Below the pieces are notes generated by a model. The model worked only from the letters and a program-made list of their open reading frames with translations. It searched no databases and was not told the origin of the DNA. A stretch of DNA of 64,000 nt from Cephalotus follicularis (taxonomy: Eukaryota; Streptophyta; Magnoliopsida; Oxalidales; Cephalotaceae), in assembly GCA_001972305.1 (NCBI GenBank), contig BDDD01000266.1:146928-210927 (forward strand). Direction: 5' to 3'. Positions 21,959 through 32,310 of the stretch are shown in pieces. How positions within the stretch are numbered: the stretch's first letter is position 1; the number at the start of each line of letters is the position of its first letter. The translations under genes and the position numbers were made by a program.

Positions 21959-21974
21959 TTCTCCCCTCCTTAAA
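21959..21974 (-). other. G2 polypurine tract
   Basis: On the minus strand AAGGAGGGGAGAA lies immediately before the 3' LTR. The same tract, slightly changed, marks G3 at 36833-36848. Confidence 0.82.
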
Positions 21975-22011
21975 AGAATCTGGACCCCAGATTCATCAGT
22001 CAAACGATCAA

Positions 22012-22986
22012 TCAATCAAATAGGAAAGGATATGTCTCTCTCATATCGTCCTCGCGCTCCCAGGTGCGCTCCATAGAACCATGATACTGCCAAAGAACAC
22101 TGACCAAATGGATGGTCTTGTTCCTCAATACTCTGATCTGTTGGTCAATAATCTGTATAGGAGTCTCTGTAAACGATAAGTCAGGTTCCAGCTGAATCTG
22201 ACCATACTCAATGATGTGTGAAGGATCTCGAACATATCTCCTCAACTGGGAAACATGGAACACATCATGCACTCCCGAAAATGCTGGAGGCAAGGCAAGC
22301 CTGTAAGCAAGTCAGCCAATCCGATCCAATACCTTGAAAGGTCAATTAAAACGAGGAGAAAGCTTTCCTTTCTTCCCGAATCTCAACACTCCTTTAGTGG
22401 GCGACACTTTGAGGAAAACATGGCCACCAACACTAAACTCCAAGCCTCTGCGATAAACATCAGCATAGCTATTTTGTCTACTCTGTGCAACAATCAATCA
22501 GTCTCTGATCAATTTCACTTTCTCTGCGGTAATCTATACAATCTCTGGACTCAAAATACTCCTTTCACCGACCTGGTCCCAACAAACTGGCGATCGGCAT
22601 TTCCTACCATATAGGGCTTCATAGGGAGCCATCTATATGCTCTCGTGATAACTATTGTTATACGAGAACTCAGTCAAATGCAAGTAGTCATCCCAACTAC
22701 CTCCAAAGTCGAGAACGTATGCTCGAAGCATGTCCTCCAATGTCTGAATGGTCCTTTCGGAGAAACCATCTGTTTGGGGATGAAAAGCAGTGATGAAACT
22801 CAATTCTGTACCCATAGCTACCTGTAACTTCCTCCAAAACCCGGAAGTGAAGCGAGAGTCTCGATTTGAAACAATGCTAACAGGAGCTCCATGTGCTTTA
22901 ACAATCTCTTTCATGAACAATTTGGATAAGTTTTCTCTAGAATAAGTCATCCGAATCGGTAGAAAGTGGGCGGACTTCGTGACCAT
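22012..22986 (-). pseudogene. G2 pol: integrase core and chromodomain
   Basis: The minus-strand frame from 22986 has TKSAHFLP, the second catalytic Asp in SNRDSRFTSGFW, the Glu in QTDGFSERTIQ and FSYNNSYHES, then stops around 22633 with the same frame continuing through ALYGRKCRSPVCW and GKKGKLSPRF. The last piece (22293-22012) is open: GVHDVFHVSQLRRYV and a Del/Tekay chromodomain (PIQIIDQQIRVLRNKTI, SVLWQYHGS, TWEREDDMRETYPFLF). Unlike G1, this chromodomain is unbroken. In chromoviruses it guides insertion towards particular chromatin. Confidence 0.9.
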
Positions 22987-23075
22987 ATACCATCATGTCT
23001 GTCACGAGTCAAAGGCAACCCAGACACGAAATCCATGGTAATGTGCTCCGATTTCCATTCAGGAATGAGCAAAGG

Positions 23076-23477
23076 CTAAAGCAAGGCCGCCGGTCTCTGG
23101 TGCTCTGCCTTAACTTGCAGACAAGTGAGGCATCTCGATACAAACTCTGCGATTTCTCTCTTCATGCCAGCCCACCAATAGTTAAGTTTTAGGTCATGAT
23201 ATATCTTCGTACTCCCTGGATGAACAGAGAGACGAGATTTATGAGCTTGAGAAAGAAGCTCTTCCTTCAACTCGCTATCGGCTGGAATGCAAATTATGTT
23301 CCTGTATCTCAATAACCCATCTGTAGATAGAGAGAAATCGGGTTTCAATCCTTCATCAATAACAGTAGCCACTTTCTGTAATTCAATATCCACTATCTGA
23401 GCATCTCTAATCCGGTCAAGCAATGCAGGTTGCACCTGTATATGGGAAAGAGTCATACAAGATAGCTTGCGACTCAA
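23076..23477 (-). pseudogene. G2 pol: RNase H to integrase link and HHCC finger
   Basis: A shifted frame relative to RT encodes the spacer after RNase H (QPALLDRIRDAQ), LRYRNIICIPADSELKEELL and the integrase finger: H in AHKSRLSVHPGSTKIYHD with the CLTC pair in FVSRCLTCLQVKAEHQRP. A stop ends it at 23076 where relatives continue into the core. Another shift near 22990 removes the first catalytic Asp region from the downstream frame. Confidence 0.87.
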
Positions 23478-23596
23478 TGCATCTGCAACGACATTGGATT
23501 TTCCAGGATGATATTCAATATCACAATCATAATCATTAAGAATCTCAAACTACCTTCTCCATCTCATGTTCAATTCCTTCTGTGAAAAGAGATATC

Positions 23597-24544
23597 TCAA
23601 ACTCTATGATCAGTGAAAACTGTGAACTTGGTCCCATAAAGGTAGTGGTGCCATTTTCCAAGAGTAAAGACAATGGCCGCCAACTCCAAGTCATGCACTA
23701 GGTAGTTTTCTTTATGTGGTTTGATGTTTCTCGATGCATATGCAATCACTTTGCCGTATTGCATAAGAACACAACCAAGCCCCTTTCCAGAAGCATCGGT
23801 GTATACAACAAAGTCTTCGTTCCCGTCTGGTAAGGGTAGGACATGAGTGGAAATTAATTTGTCTTTCAACTCTTGAAAACTTCTTTCACAAACACTATCC
23901 CATACAAAGGCAGCGTTCTTCTATGTCAATCTGGTCAACGGTGTTGCAATACAGGAAAATCCCTCAACAAACTGACGATAATACCCTGCTAAAGCCAACA
24001 AGCTGCAAACTTTGGAAGCATTCGTCGGTCGTTTCCAATCTTTCACTACCTCTACTTTCAATGGATCCACTTATAAACCGTCACTAGAAACAATATGCCC
24101 TAGAAAAGCAACTTCCGATAACCAAAACTTGCACTTGTCGAATTTGGCATACAGTCGATGATCCCTCAAAGTTTGCAATACAATGTATAGGTGCTGGGTA
24201 TGCTCCTCATCTGTCCTGGAATAGACCAGGATGTCGTAAATGAACACTACAATGAACTGATCCAAATACTGTCTGAACACTCGGTTCATCAGGTCCATGA
24301 AAGCCGTAGGAGCATTAGTCACACCAAAAGGCATAACTAAGAACTCATAATGGCCATATCTCGATCTGAAAGCCGTCTTCGGAATATCCTCCGGTCTGAC
24401 TTTCAACTGGTGGTTGCCCGATCTCAAGTCGAGCTTAGAAAACACCGTCGCTCCTCTAAGCTGGTCGAACAGCTCATCAATATGCGGTAGAGGGTACTTA
24501 TTCTTCAGTGTTACTTTATTGAGCTGTCGGTAGTCAATACACAT
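23597..24544 (-). pseudogene. G2 pol: reverse transcriptase and RNase H
   Basis: The frame from 24544 carries [54 protein letters not shown] and the active box [10 protein letters not shown], where FIDD is usual, so the first catalytic Asp is Tyr. A stop lies near 24071. The same frame then resumes with the RT connection and RNase H (23869-23597): [17 protein letters not shown] and [12 protein letters not shown]. It ends at FTDHRV through a one-base loss where relatives have TDHKSLRYL. This copy should lack polymerase activity. Confidence 0.92.
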
Positions 24545-25445
24545 ACGGAGCGATCCATCTTTCTTCTTGACAAAAAGGGTAGGTGCTCCCCAGGGTGAAT
24601 CACTAGGTCTTATAAAACCTTTGTCCAGAAGATTCTGTAACTATATCTTTAACTCTTTCAATTCTATCGGTGTCATTCGGTACGGTGCTCGAGAAACCGG
24701 TGCAGTTCCTGGTATCAGATCAATCACAAACTCTATTTCTCTGTCTGGCGGCAACGATGTCAAATCCCGAGGAAAAACATCTCCGAATTCGCAAACCACT
24801 TGAATATCGTCCAGTTCTGGCCCCTATCTGTTAGTATCGAGCACATGTGCAAGAAACCCCTGGCATCCCTGTAGTTACAATCTGTCCGCATGCAAAGCCG
24901 AAATCATCGGAACAAACAATGGCTCTAAGGTGCCAAGAAACCGAAAAGGTGGTCGTCCCGGAGGTCTGAAAACTACTAGTTTCCGATGACAATCCACCTG
25001 AGCAAAGCTAGAAGAAAACCAATCCATGCCAAGAATCACATCTAGGCAATCCATCGGTAAAACAATAAGATCGGCTAACAAGCAACAATCATCAATCTCA
25101 ACAATACAATCTCTACACACTCGATCGGTGGTCGCTGACTCACCGAGAGGTGTGGATACCTCCATCAAGAAAGGAAGGTACTCATGCCTCAAACCAACAT
25201 GGGAGACAAAATGCAATGCAATGAATGAATGGGATGAACCCAGATCAATAAGAACCAGTGCTGGAAGCTGAAAGAGTCGAATGGTACCTCCAATCACAAG
25301 ATCTGACCCTGCCGCAGCACTCGGTTCCATAGCAAACACTCTAGCCTGAACTGTCAGAGCATAACTCATAGGCTGCTTCCCCTTGGACTGCGAAGTCCCA
25401 CGGGAAGAAGATGGTACACTAGCTGTCTGTACCTATGGGGGCGGT
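24545..25445 (-). pseudogene. G2 pol: protease and N-terminal RT linker
   Basis: In the same frame as gag. The open part 25369-24875 begins MSYALTVQARVFAMEPSAA and contains the retropepsin-like motif VLIDLGSSHSFIALHF. Relatives have D-S-G or D-T-G, so the middle residue is Leu here. It continues with SVDLIVLPMDCLDVILGMDW-type residues (LPMDCLDVILGMDWF is visible). After stops near 24870 and 24830 the linker reads [24 protein letters not shown] and [17 protein letters not shown], joining RT at 24544. Confidence 0.88.
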
Positions 25446-25705
25446 GCCTACTGTGTCTGATCAAATCCTCTAGGACAATCTCTAGCAATGTGGTCTGAAC
25501 TACCACAAACCAAACAATGGCCCAAGAACCATCTACAATTCTCAGAAGTATGGTTGGTCTTCTGACAATGCACACAAGGAACCGTAGCACTCTGATTACC
25601 GCTCCCGGAAAGTCTGGAGGGTGTACCCTGACTAGGTGCTGAAGATCGGTCCCCTCGATGTGCGTTCCTCGATCTGCCTCTCCTCCAAGGACGGGACGGG
25701 TTCCC

Positions 25706-27874
25706 TGATAGAAAACAGATAAATCGAATCCGGTGCAAAAAATGGACTTAGGCATATAGGGTGTAGAATAAAACAAAAACATAGAAAATGGCAGCGGAAG
25801 AACACCCAATAAAAACAAAAACAGTCCGTAAGGCATGTCCACAGACCACATGGATCACCACATCATTAACAGAATTGAATTGGTGTCACCATAGCATACA
25901 ATGGTGACACACAAGCATGGCAAAAAGAGAAGGACAAAGAGATATACCAGCTGGTGAAGGCTCTTTCTTTCTCTGCCGCTACATGCTTGGGAAGACACCA
26001 AACACGTTGCTTCCAAAATCCCTGGTACAGAAGCAACTCCAACCATCAAGAACCAAGAACCAAGTGTATGAACTCTCTCTCTCTCACCAATCTTAGAAAA
26101 GGTAAATTGATATTGACCAAAGATGTCAAAATCAATCCACCCTAGATAAGCACTTGCTTGATGTTTAACAATGAAGGGAACACTCACAATCTGCAAAGAG
26201 AAATTCGACTTTTTTCTTGCCTAGCAAAAACACCCCTCCTCCACTTAACATTTTCTGTAGAAAATACTTATCACTAGCCTTCTTCTTCTCTCTCCCACTC
26301 TCCCATTCACTTAGGATCATGGTCCTCACTCCTAGGGAGTCTATGGCCATGATCCCACGTTCCCATAACATGCAAGAATGGGAGATGGCTGCTGGAGATG
26401 AGAGAGAAAACGTGCCCACGAAGTGAGCTCGTGCACAGTTTGCACGTTCTGCTCAAATATGTCGATGCTTTTCGAAAGACATCGACGCTTATGTAATGTG
26501 GCACAAAGAACATCGATGCTTTCTAAAAGACATCGATGCCTATTAAACTTTAAGCATCGATGTCTTTCTAAAAGGCGTCGACGCTTTGTCTGGCAAGTGA
26601 TGCAATTAGAGTCTAACTCTATTAGTGATCTCATGTACCGTTCGAATATTGGTTAAGTAAGATCAAACATATGTGTTTCCAAAAAATGCAAAATCCACAT
26701 AACTGATATTTTACACCAAGACAATATGTCCAACATATTAAAGAATTAATCATTATAAGGTAGGGACCCTTTAAAATCTTTGTTAAAACAAGAGGTGTTC
26801 ATAAATTATCCAAATACCCTAGGGTTCGGTTTAGCCATTCTAAATGGTCCTTGACCAATTTAAATGCTATTGGAATAATATCCAAATATTATCCAGATGG
26901 AAAAATTAATCTAATTAATTTTCTCATAATTTATTACACACCTCATAAACCCTAGATTTTCTAAGTCGTCGGTTCGCGTGTACTATAATCCCTTGTCATG
27001 CCCGGCCCCGATTGAGGTCTAGGGCAAGCATATGTGTCAACCCTAGATAATACCTCAATGACTAAAATATTTGATCATTACTAGGACCTTTGGTAAACTC
27101 TCCAGAAATCTAATTTCCAGTCTACCTCAACCTTGGCCAAGGATTTCATAAGTCCAAAATATAATCAGATCATAATAGAGCCTATCACCTTCGCTCAGGT
27201 GTGACAATCCCATATTGTGCACTAACTTGTATTCGTATAGATTCGATCATACCCAAAGACCACCTGATTTCCAGCCATGCGCAAGGACTGGGTAAGGTGG
27301 ATATCAATGTATAACCGTCTCCATACAATATAGAGTAATCGCTGAGGTCTAAGGATCAGACGAGTTTGAGAACTCGCTAAGTGATGATCACCTATACACA
27401 ATCGCAACAAGTAGGAGTCACTATTGACATGAGAATAGCGACTATCCATATAGTGTCTCCTGCACGGGTCCAATTCAGTGTACACGCTCCCAGCACGCAC
27501 CCCGTATTTGCCCTAGTGTCCAACATAGATGGTAGTGAGAGAATCCATCCTCCAATTCCATGAGCAGGCAACAAACGCGCAAGTCTATCCGGTTCGCTAG
27601 TGCCAACAAAGTGAACCTATGACTTGGAACTAATTTGACATAAGGAATAAGGTAACCTATCTCACAGCCTCTATGCTAGGCATCCAACCTTATGACAGGG
27701 AATCACAAGTGTAAGCAGGTAAATAACAAACTACTTCAATTAAGTGATAAAACATAAGTGATATTGCCATAACAAAGTAGCACACATCATATATAAGGAA
27801 TAAGATTGTTTCATACAAGATAAGATATAGAATGGCAACCCATCTAATGGCTTGACGGGTCACTAGATCTAACA
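25706..27874 (-). mobile_element. S4: solo copia LTR (2169 bp), TSD TTCCC
   Basis: The minus strand starts TGTTAGATCTAGTGACCC and ends GTTTTCTATCA. TTCCC flanks it at 25701-25705 and 27875-27879. It is similar to the C1 and C3 LTRs: a TTTATCACTTAATTGAAGT block, and the long part equivalent to the AGTCATAGGTTCACTTTG and GGGGTGCGTGCTGGGAGC segments. There is no internal coding region. Removing it restores a continuous gag linker frame, which confirms the boundaries. Confidence 0.92.
26455..26592. repeat. TCGA palindrome array in copia solo LTR S4
   Basis: Seven or so copies of AAAGACATCGATGCTT-like motifs lie in about 135 bp: ATGTCGATGCTTTT, AAAGACATCGACGCTT, AACATCGATGCTTT, AAAGACATCGATGCCT, AAGCATCGATGTCTTT and AAGGCGTCGACGCTTT. 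They mix the gypsy-type arm (AAAGAC/GTCTTT) and the copia-leader arm (AAGC/GCTT) within single units, bridging the two motif classes. Confidence 0.87.
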
Positions 27875-28779
27875 TTCCCGCTATCCTGATTTCTACCATG
27901 ATAACCAAGTGAGGGGCTACTATCAGTCTTCTGTGATTTAGCACTACCACTGTCACTACCACTCTGCCAAGAAGTAAGAGTAGGCCTGGTACGGGTTATA
28001 TTTCTCATTTGTTTAGCCTCAGCTGCAATATCCTCAAGCTGCATAGCTCAAGAAGAAATATCCGATATGGAGGTTAACCCGAAGGGAGTCAGTTGCCTCC
28101 TCAAATCCAATCTCAGTCCCCGAAGGAACTTCTTTGCTCTATGCTCTTGGCTTTCCACTAAGTACGGGGTAGATTGGGCTAGCTGCGTGAACCTCACCTC
28201 ATACTCAGCAACTGTCATGCTTCCTTGTACCAAGTTAGCAAATTCAATCTCTCTTCTGTCTGTCTCTACCTAAGGGTAGTACCTTGAATTCAATTCTCTT
28301 TTGAAGGCATCCCAAGAGCGGATTGTACCATTCCTTGTCCAATCTGTGTTGACCATAGCCCACCAGTGCTCAGCTTCTCCTTGGAGCATATACACTGCCA
28401 GTACCAATCTCTATTCAACATCACATCCCATGACCTCAAAGCTCTTTTCACGATGGATTAGCCAAGACTCGGCAAGGGTAGGATCAGGGAGTCCTACAAA
28501 TGCTGGAGGCTGCAACTTTAAGAAACGGCTCAACATGTCTTCCCTCCTTGGTCTACATTCCACTCTAGCCTGTTGGCATCCAATCAGAGTATGCATCTGT
28601 GCCATAGTGGCACACAATTATATCCAAACCTTAGGGTCAGCACCCGCTGGTGGAGCATTAGGTTCATACTCTGGAAAAGCATTACCAGGAGCCGGTTCAT
28701 CATCAACAGGAACAGGGGCAGGAGCAAGGGCAGGAGCATTCCTTCCACCCCGTTGGCCACGCCTTTCTCTGTTTTCCAT

Positions 28780-28962
28780 TGCTATAAAAGACAACAATGG
28801 GATGATCAGATGCAATCACTTTCAATTCCAATATCAATCTCTTTTCCAATAACAATAGCATGAATAAGCAAGAATAGATATCATGAAAATATATTCAGTC
28901 AATCTCAATCAACACATTTATATACTTAGCTAGTAGGCCGACCAATGTCTCTGATACCATAC
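28780..28962 (-). other. G2 5' leader with primer-binding site
   Basis: The minus strand reads TGGTATCAGAGACATTGG from about 28960, an initiator-Met primer-binding site three bases inside the LTR end. An AT-rich leader of about 170 bp runs to the gag ATG at 28779. Confidence 0.85.
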
Positions 28963-30894
28963 TGTAACACCCCGCGCCCGCAGGGCAGACACGTGGCATT
29001 ATTCTCAATCCAATACACAAAACAATGGTCGGGACTAGCAATATAATAATGCGAAAAACTTTAAAACTTTGCAATACATATCAGTTGCAGAAGACACAAT
29101 AAAAATCCATCCATACAATACAAATCCTTTACAATACTAGTCTTTTCAATACATCATCAATCCTTCAAAATAGCATTACAATGCAATACATTTCCATCTT
29201 TCACTACAATATCTCTATGAGCTTCGCGATACCCAAGAAGTCGTGCGGTCAACGGGTCTTCAGTCCTTCTGTCCACTGCTACCAGCTGCCCTACCTATGC
29301 CACACACAAAGGTATAACACAGCCCCACCCTGAAGGATGGGGTTAGCCACACTGGCTAAGCAGAAACCCCATGCAGCATGTATGCATGTACAATGTGCAA
29401 TATCGGTGATAATCTATACAATATCAATGTGCGGTGTACAATATCAATGCATGGCATGGCAAATGTACATGTACAATTATCGATTAGACTACCCGTATGA
29501 TAGTGGCCCATAACAGAGCATACGGATAGGATCTATAACAATCAATCAATCAATAGCAGACATTCGATGGTGGTGTATAAAACACCCAATCAATCAATCA
29601 ATATCCTATAGAGCATGCGACTGGTGTCAATACAATGTCAATAAGTTAGCAATGATCAATCCCACGGAAGGTAGTCCTTCAAAAAGGGTGGGAGATCTAT
29701 CTACGGTTCTTAGACTGATCAGGTCTGGAACTCATAGATCTTCCAGCCTATGGCTGGGTCAATACAATCTCGATGAGCTACAATCGAGGGAGCTACTGAT
29801 ACCGTTAGGGAGCTACGGCCCTCAAGGGAGCATCAATCGATAATCAATCGGTACTGCTCGTCAGCGGGTCAATACAATACGATAAATGAAATGATCGATG
29901 GAGTAGGTGGACTGAGTCAACAACCTAACCTACCGACACGAATCATAAGGTCACTCTATAGGGTCCATACAATACAATCAATCAATCAATAGAGTCAATA
30001 CAATATTGAGTAAAGTCAATGAGTGGTGGTGTCCAATGGAGAAATGGGAACGTGCGTCCATCGTACCAACTTTGACTCACAACAACACTCACGACTCAAG
30101 CAATCGATCAATGTATCAATACAACGTCGAAGCAAGGCTAATAAGTGGTGGTGCCTGATGGAGGGATGGGAACGTGCATCCATTTTACCGACTTAGACTC
30201 ACAATAACACTCATGACTCAAGCAGTTGATCAATCAGTACAATCATTAAAACTATTTTCAAACACTTGGACACCTCAAGTGAGGCTTTAGCCAAGTGGCA
30301 ATGTGAAAAGAAGTTGAAATCCAGCTTTAAAACAGTTAAAAACTCCTTTCAGTACATTAGGCGTCGATATCTTTGGTGAAAGACTTCGACTCCTCTTTAA
30401 AACGGTGGAAAGACGTCGATGTCTTTGAAAGACGTCGATGTCTTTGAAAGACATTGATGTCTTTTCCTACTTGTGTAGAGATCTGGCTGAAGAAGTCGAT
30501 GTCCTTGGAGAAAGGCGTCGACGCTTTTCAATAAAAATAGCCTGAGAATGCGCATCGATGTTCGGGTTCCAGGGGAGAGACATCTCAAGGCAAAGACGTC
30601 GACGTCTTTGAAAGACGTCGATGTCTTTTGTAATATCCCGTTTTTCTGTATTGAATTTTCGGGCTTTTTGATCTGTTTCGTATGGGCTGTCGATTTTTTT
30701 TTCGGTTTGTGGACTATCCATTTTTTAGTTTGTTTTGCTTTTGGCTAGGCTAAGCAGGTTTTGGCATTAGCCTAGTGGGTTTTGATATTAAGTCCTTGAA
30801 TAAATATAACAATTTTGGCTTTTTATTTATTTGTTAAAACCCAATTTGAGCATTTTATAATCAAGAACCCTAATTTTACATTAAAAATTCTTTT

Positions 30895-30965
30895 CTCTCG
30901 CTCTCTCTCTCTCTCTCTCCCGGCCACCCTCTCTCTCTCACGTTCTCTCTCCCCTCTCACCCTCT
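30895..30965. repeat. CT-rich low-complexity tract in S3
   Basis: A run of CTCTCTCT repeats with short interruptions follows an AT-rich stretch. S6 has a matching pyrimidine tract at about 43885-43945. Such tracts lie near the transcription start in many plant LTRs. Confidence 0.75.
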
Positions 30966-31884
30966 GCCATTGGCGTCGGTACTGATATGGTGCCAGCGAA
31001 GGCATCGATCGAACCCCCACGACCTCCTGAGTCCACCGGACCCAACCTCCGCGCCGGACAACGGCCCCTGGTGCGTGCGCGACGTCTTCTCTCCTCGCCA
31101 CTATCGAACGCCATAACTCCATCTCTGGTGATCGTCACGGCAAGGCAATCACATATTCGGCATCCTGGCATCAAGAGGAAGCAAACCCGACCAGCCCCGA
31201 CCCTTGGCGACGCCGGAAAAGCAGATCGGCGTAAAGTCAGTCGCGGTCAAAAGCGTTCGTTCCGGCCACAGGAGGCGGCGCCGTGGCAAACGCGCCCTGG
31301 ATATGTGATCAACGGCCTCAAACGCTCCAGATTGGACCCTCATGGCTACTGGTCGACCGCGCGTGACAGACACGTGCCGGGCAGTGACGGTGCATGAGCC
31401 CACACGCGGCAGTCTTCGGCGACACTTTTTTGGACAGTTTCCGACTCCGCTCTTCGCATAGGTGTGATCCGTTCCAGTTCCGCAATGTGATTATGACTCT
31501 GTGCTCTGTTTCGATTACGTTCGGTAAACTATGAACCCTACTCCGTTAAATTCTGTTTTCGATTGAATTATTTATTTATGTAATCGTTTTACGATATTAT
31601 GAGCTGAACTAGTATTATGATACGAAATTGTATGAATTGGATAAATTGGACTTACCTTAGCGAATTCAAAATTATGTTTAGATGAGACTTCTGCGAATTG
31701 GACGTATTAAACCTATTGTTATCTTATATGGTCATGATTGGTGTACAATGACCCATGAGTTGAGGTCTGATTTTATTTCAAGTCCTTATGAGAACGATTT
31801 TATTTCTGTTAGATGTTTACAACAACCGAGGAGCGCTCTAGAGAAGTCTTGATTTATATTCTTAAGGTTATTTTTGGTGATTGC

Positions 31885-32310
31885 ATGAGGTACGGATGTC
31901 CTTCTTTCTTGGCTATCCTTCTGATTTATTTGAAATAATTTCAAGATCCTATATTGGGTATGGATTTCCTTTCCTTGGTTTCTCTATCTGTTTTATTGAA
32001 ATGAATTCAGTTTTACTGTTATGAATGTGGTACGGATTTTCTGTTCTTTGGCTATCTGATTTTATTGAAACTGTCCCGTTTTACTTTTTATGATTAAAGT
32101 ACGGATAACTCCTTCTTTGATACCCTCCTACTGGTATGTTAAAGAATAAAATTCAGTTTTATTTTTCGTTAAAGTACGTATGTTTCGTTTCTTGATACCC
32201 TCCTATTGGTTTTACTGTAGTAAATAAAAATATAGTTGTACTTTATGAATAACGTACGGATTCTTCGTTCTTGGTATCTTCTTTTGGTTTTACTGAAATG
32301 AATTCAAATG
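31885..32310 (+). repeat. Diverged tandem units of about 65-75 bp in S3
   Basis: Six or so units each contain GTACGGAT, then a T-rich TTCTTGGCTATC or TTGATACCCTCC element, then TTTTATTGAAATGAATTCAG and TTTTACTTTTATGAAT-like sequence. S6 holds a comparable series at about 44830-45330. The units differ strongly from one another, so the array is old and belongs to the family rather than to this copy. Confidence 0.78.

Larger units (their letters stand above)
25446..28779 (-). pseudogene. G2 gag, split by solo LTR S4 and several stops
   Basis: The most likely start is ATG 28779 (MENRERRGQRGGRNAPAL), a basic Pro/Ala-rich N-terminus. It continues in one frame with stops near 28618, 28411, 28236 and 28045. 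Capsid landmarks are LQPPAFVGLPDP, AEHWWAMVNTDW, FANLVQGSMTVAEYE, RFTQLAQSTPYL and KFLRGLRLDLRRQL. S4 (25706-27874) interrupts the Ser/Gly-rich linker (GYHGRNQDSGN). The frame resumes at 25705 and ends with two knuckles, CVHCQKTNHTSENC and CLVCGSSDHIARDC. A TAG at 25448-25450 and another shortly after separate it from protease in the same frame. Confidence 0.9.

Noticed and set aside
30960-31400. GC-rich open frames on both strands (136 and 99 codons) suggesting a host gene exon
   Set aside because: They lie within solo LTR S3; the corresponding part of S6 has broken frames, and no protein domain is recognisable.
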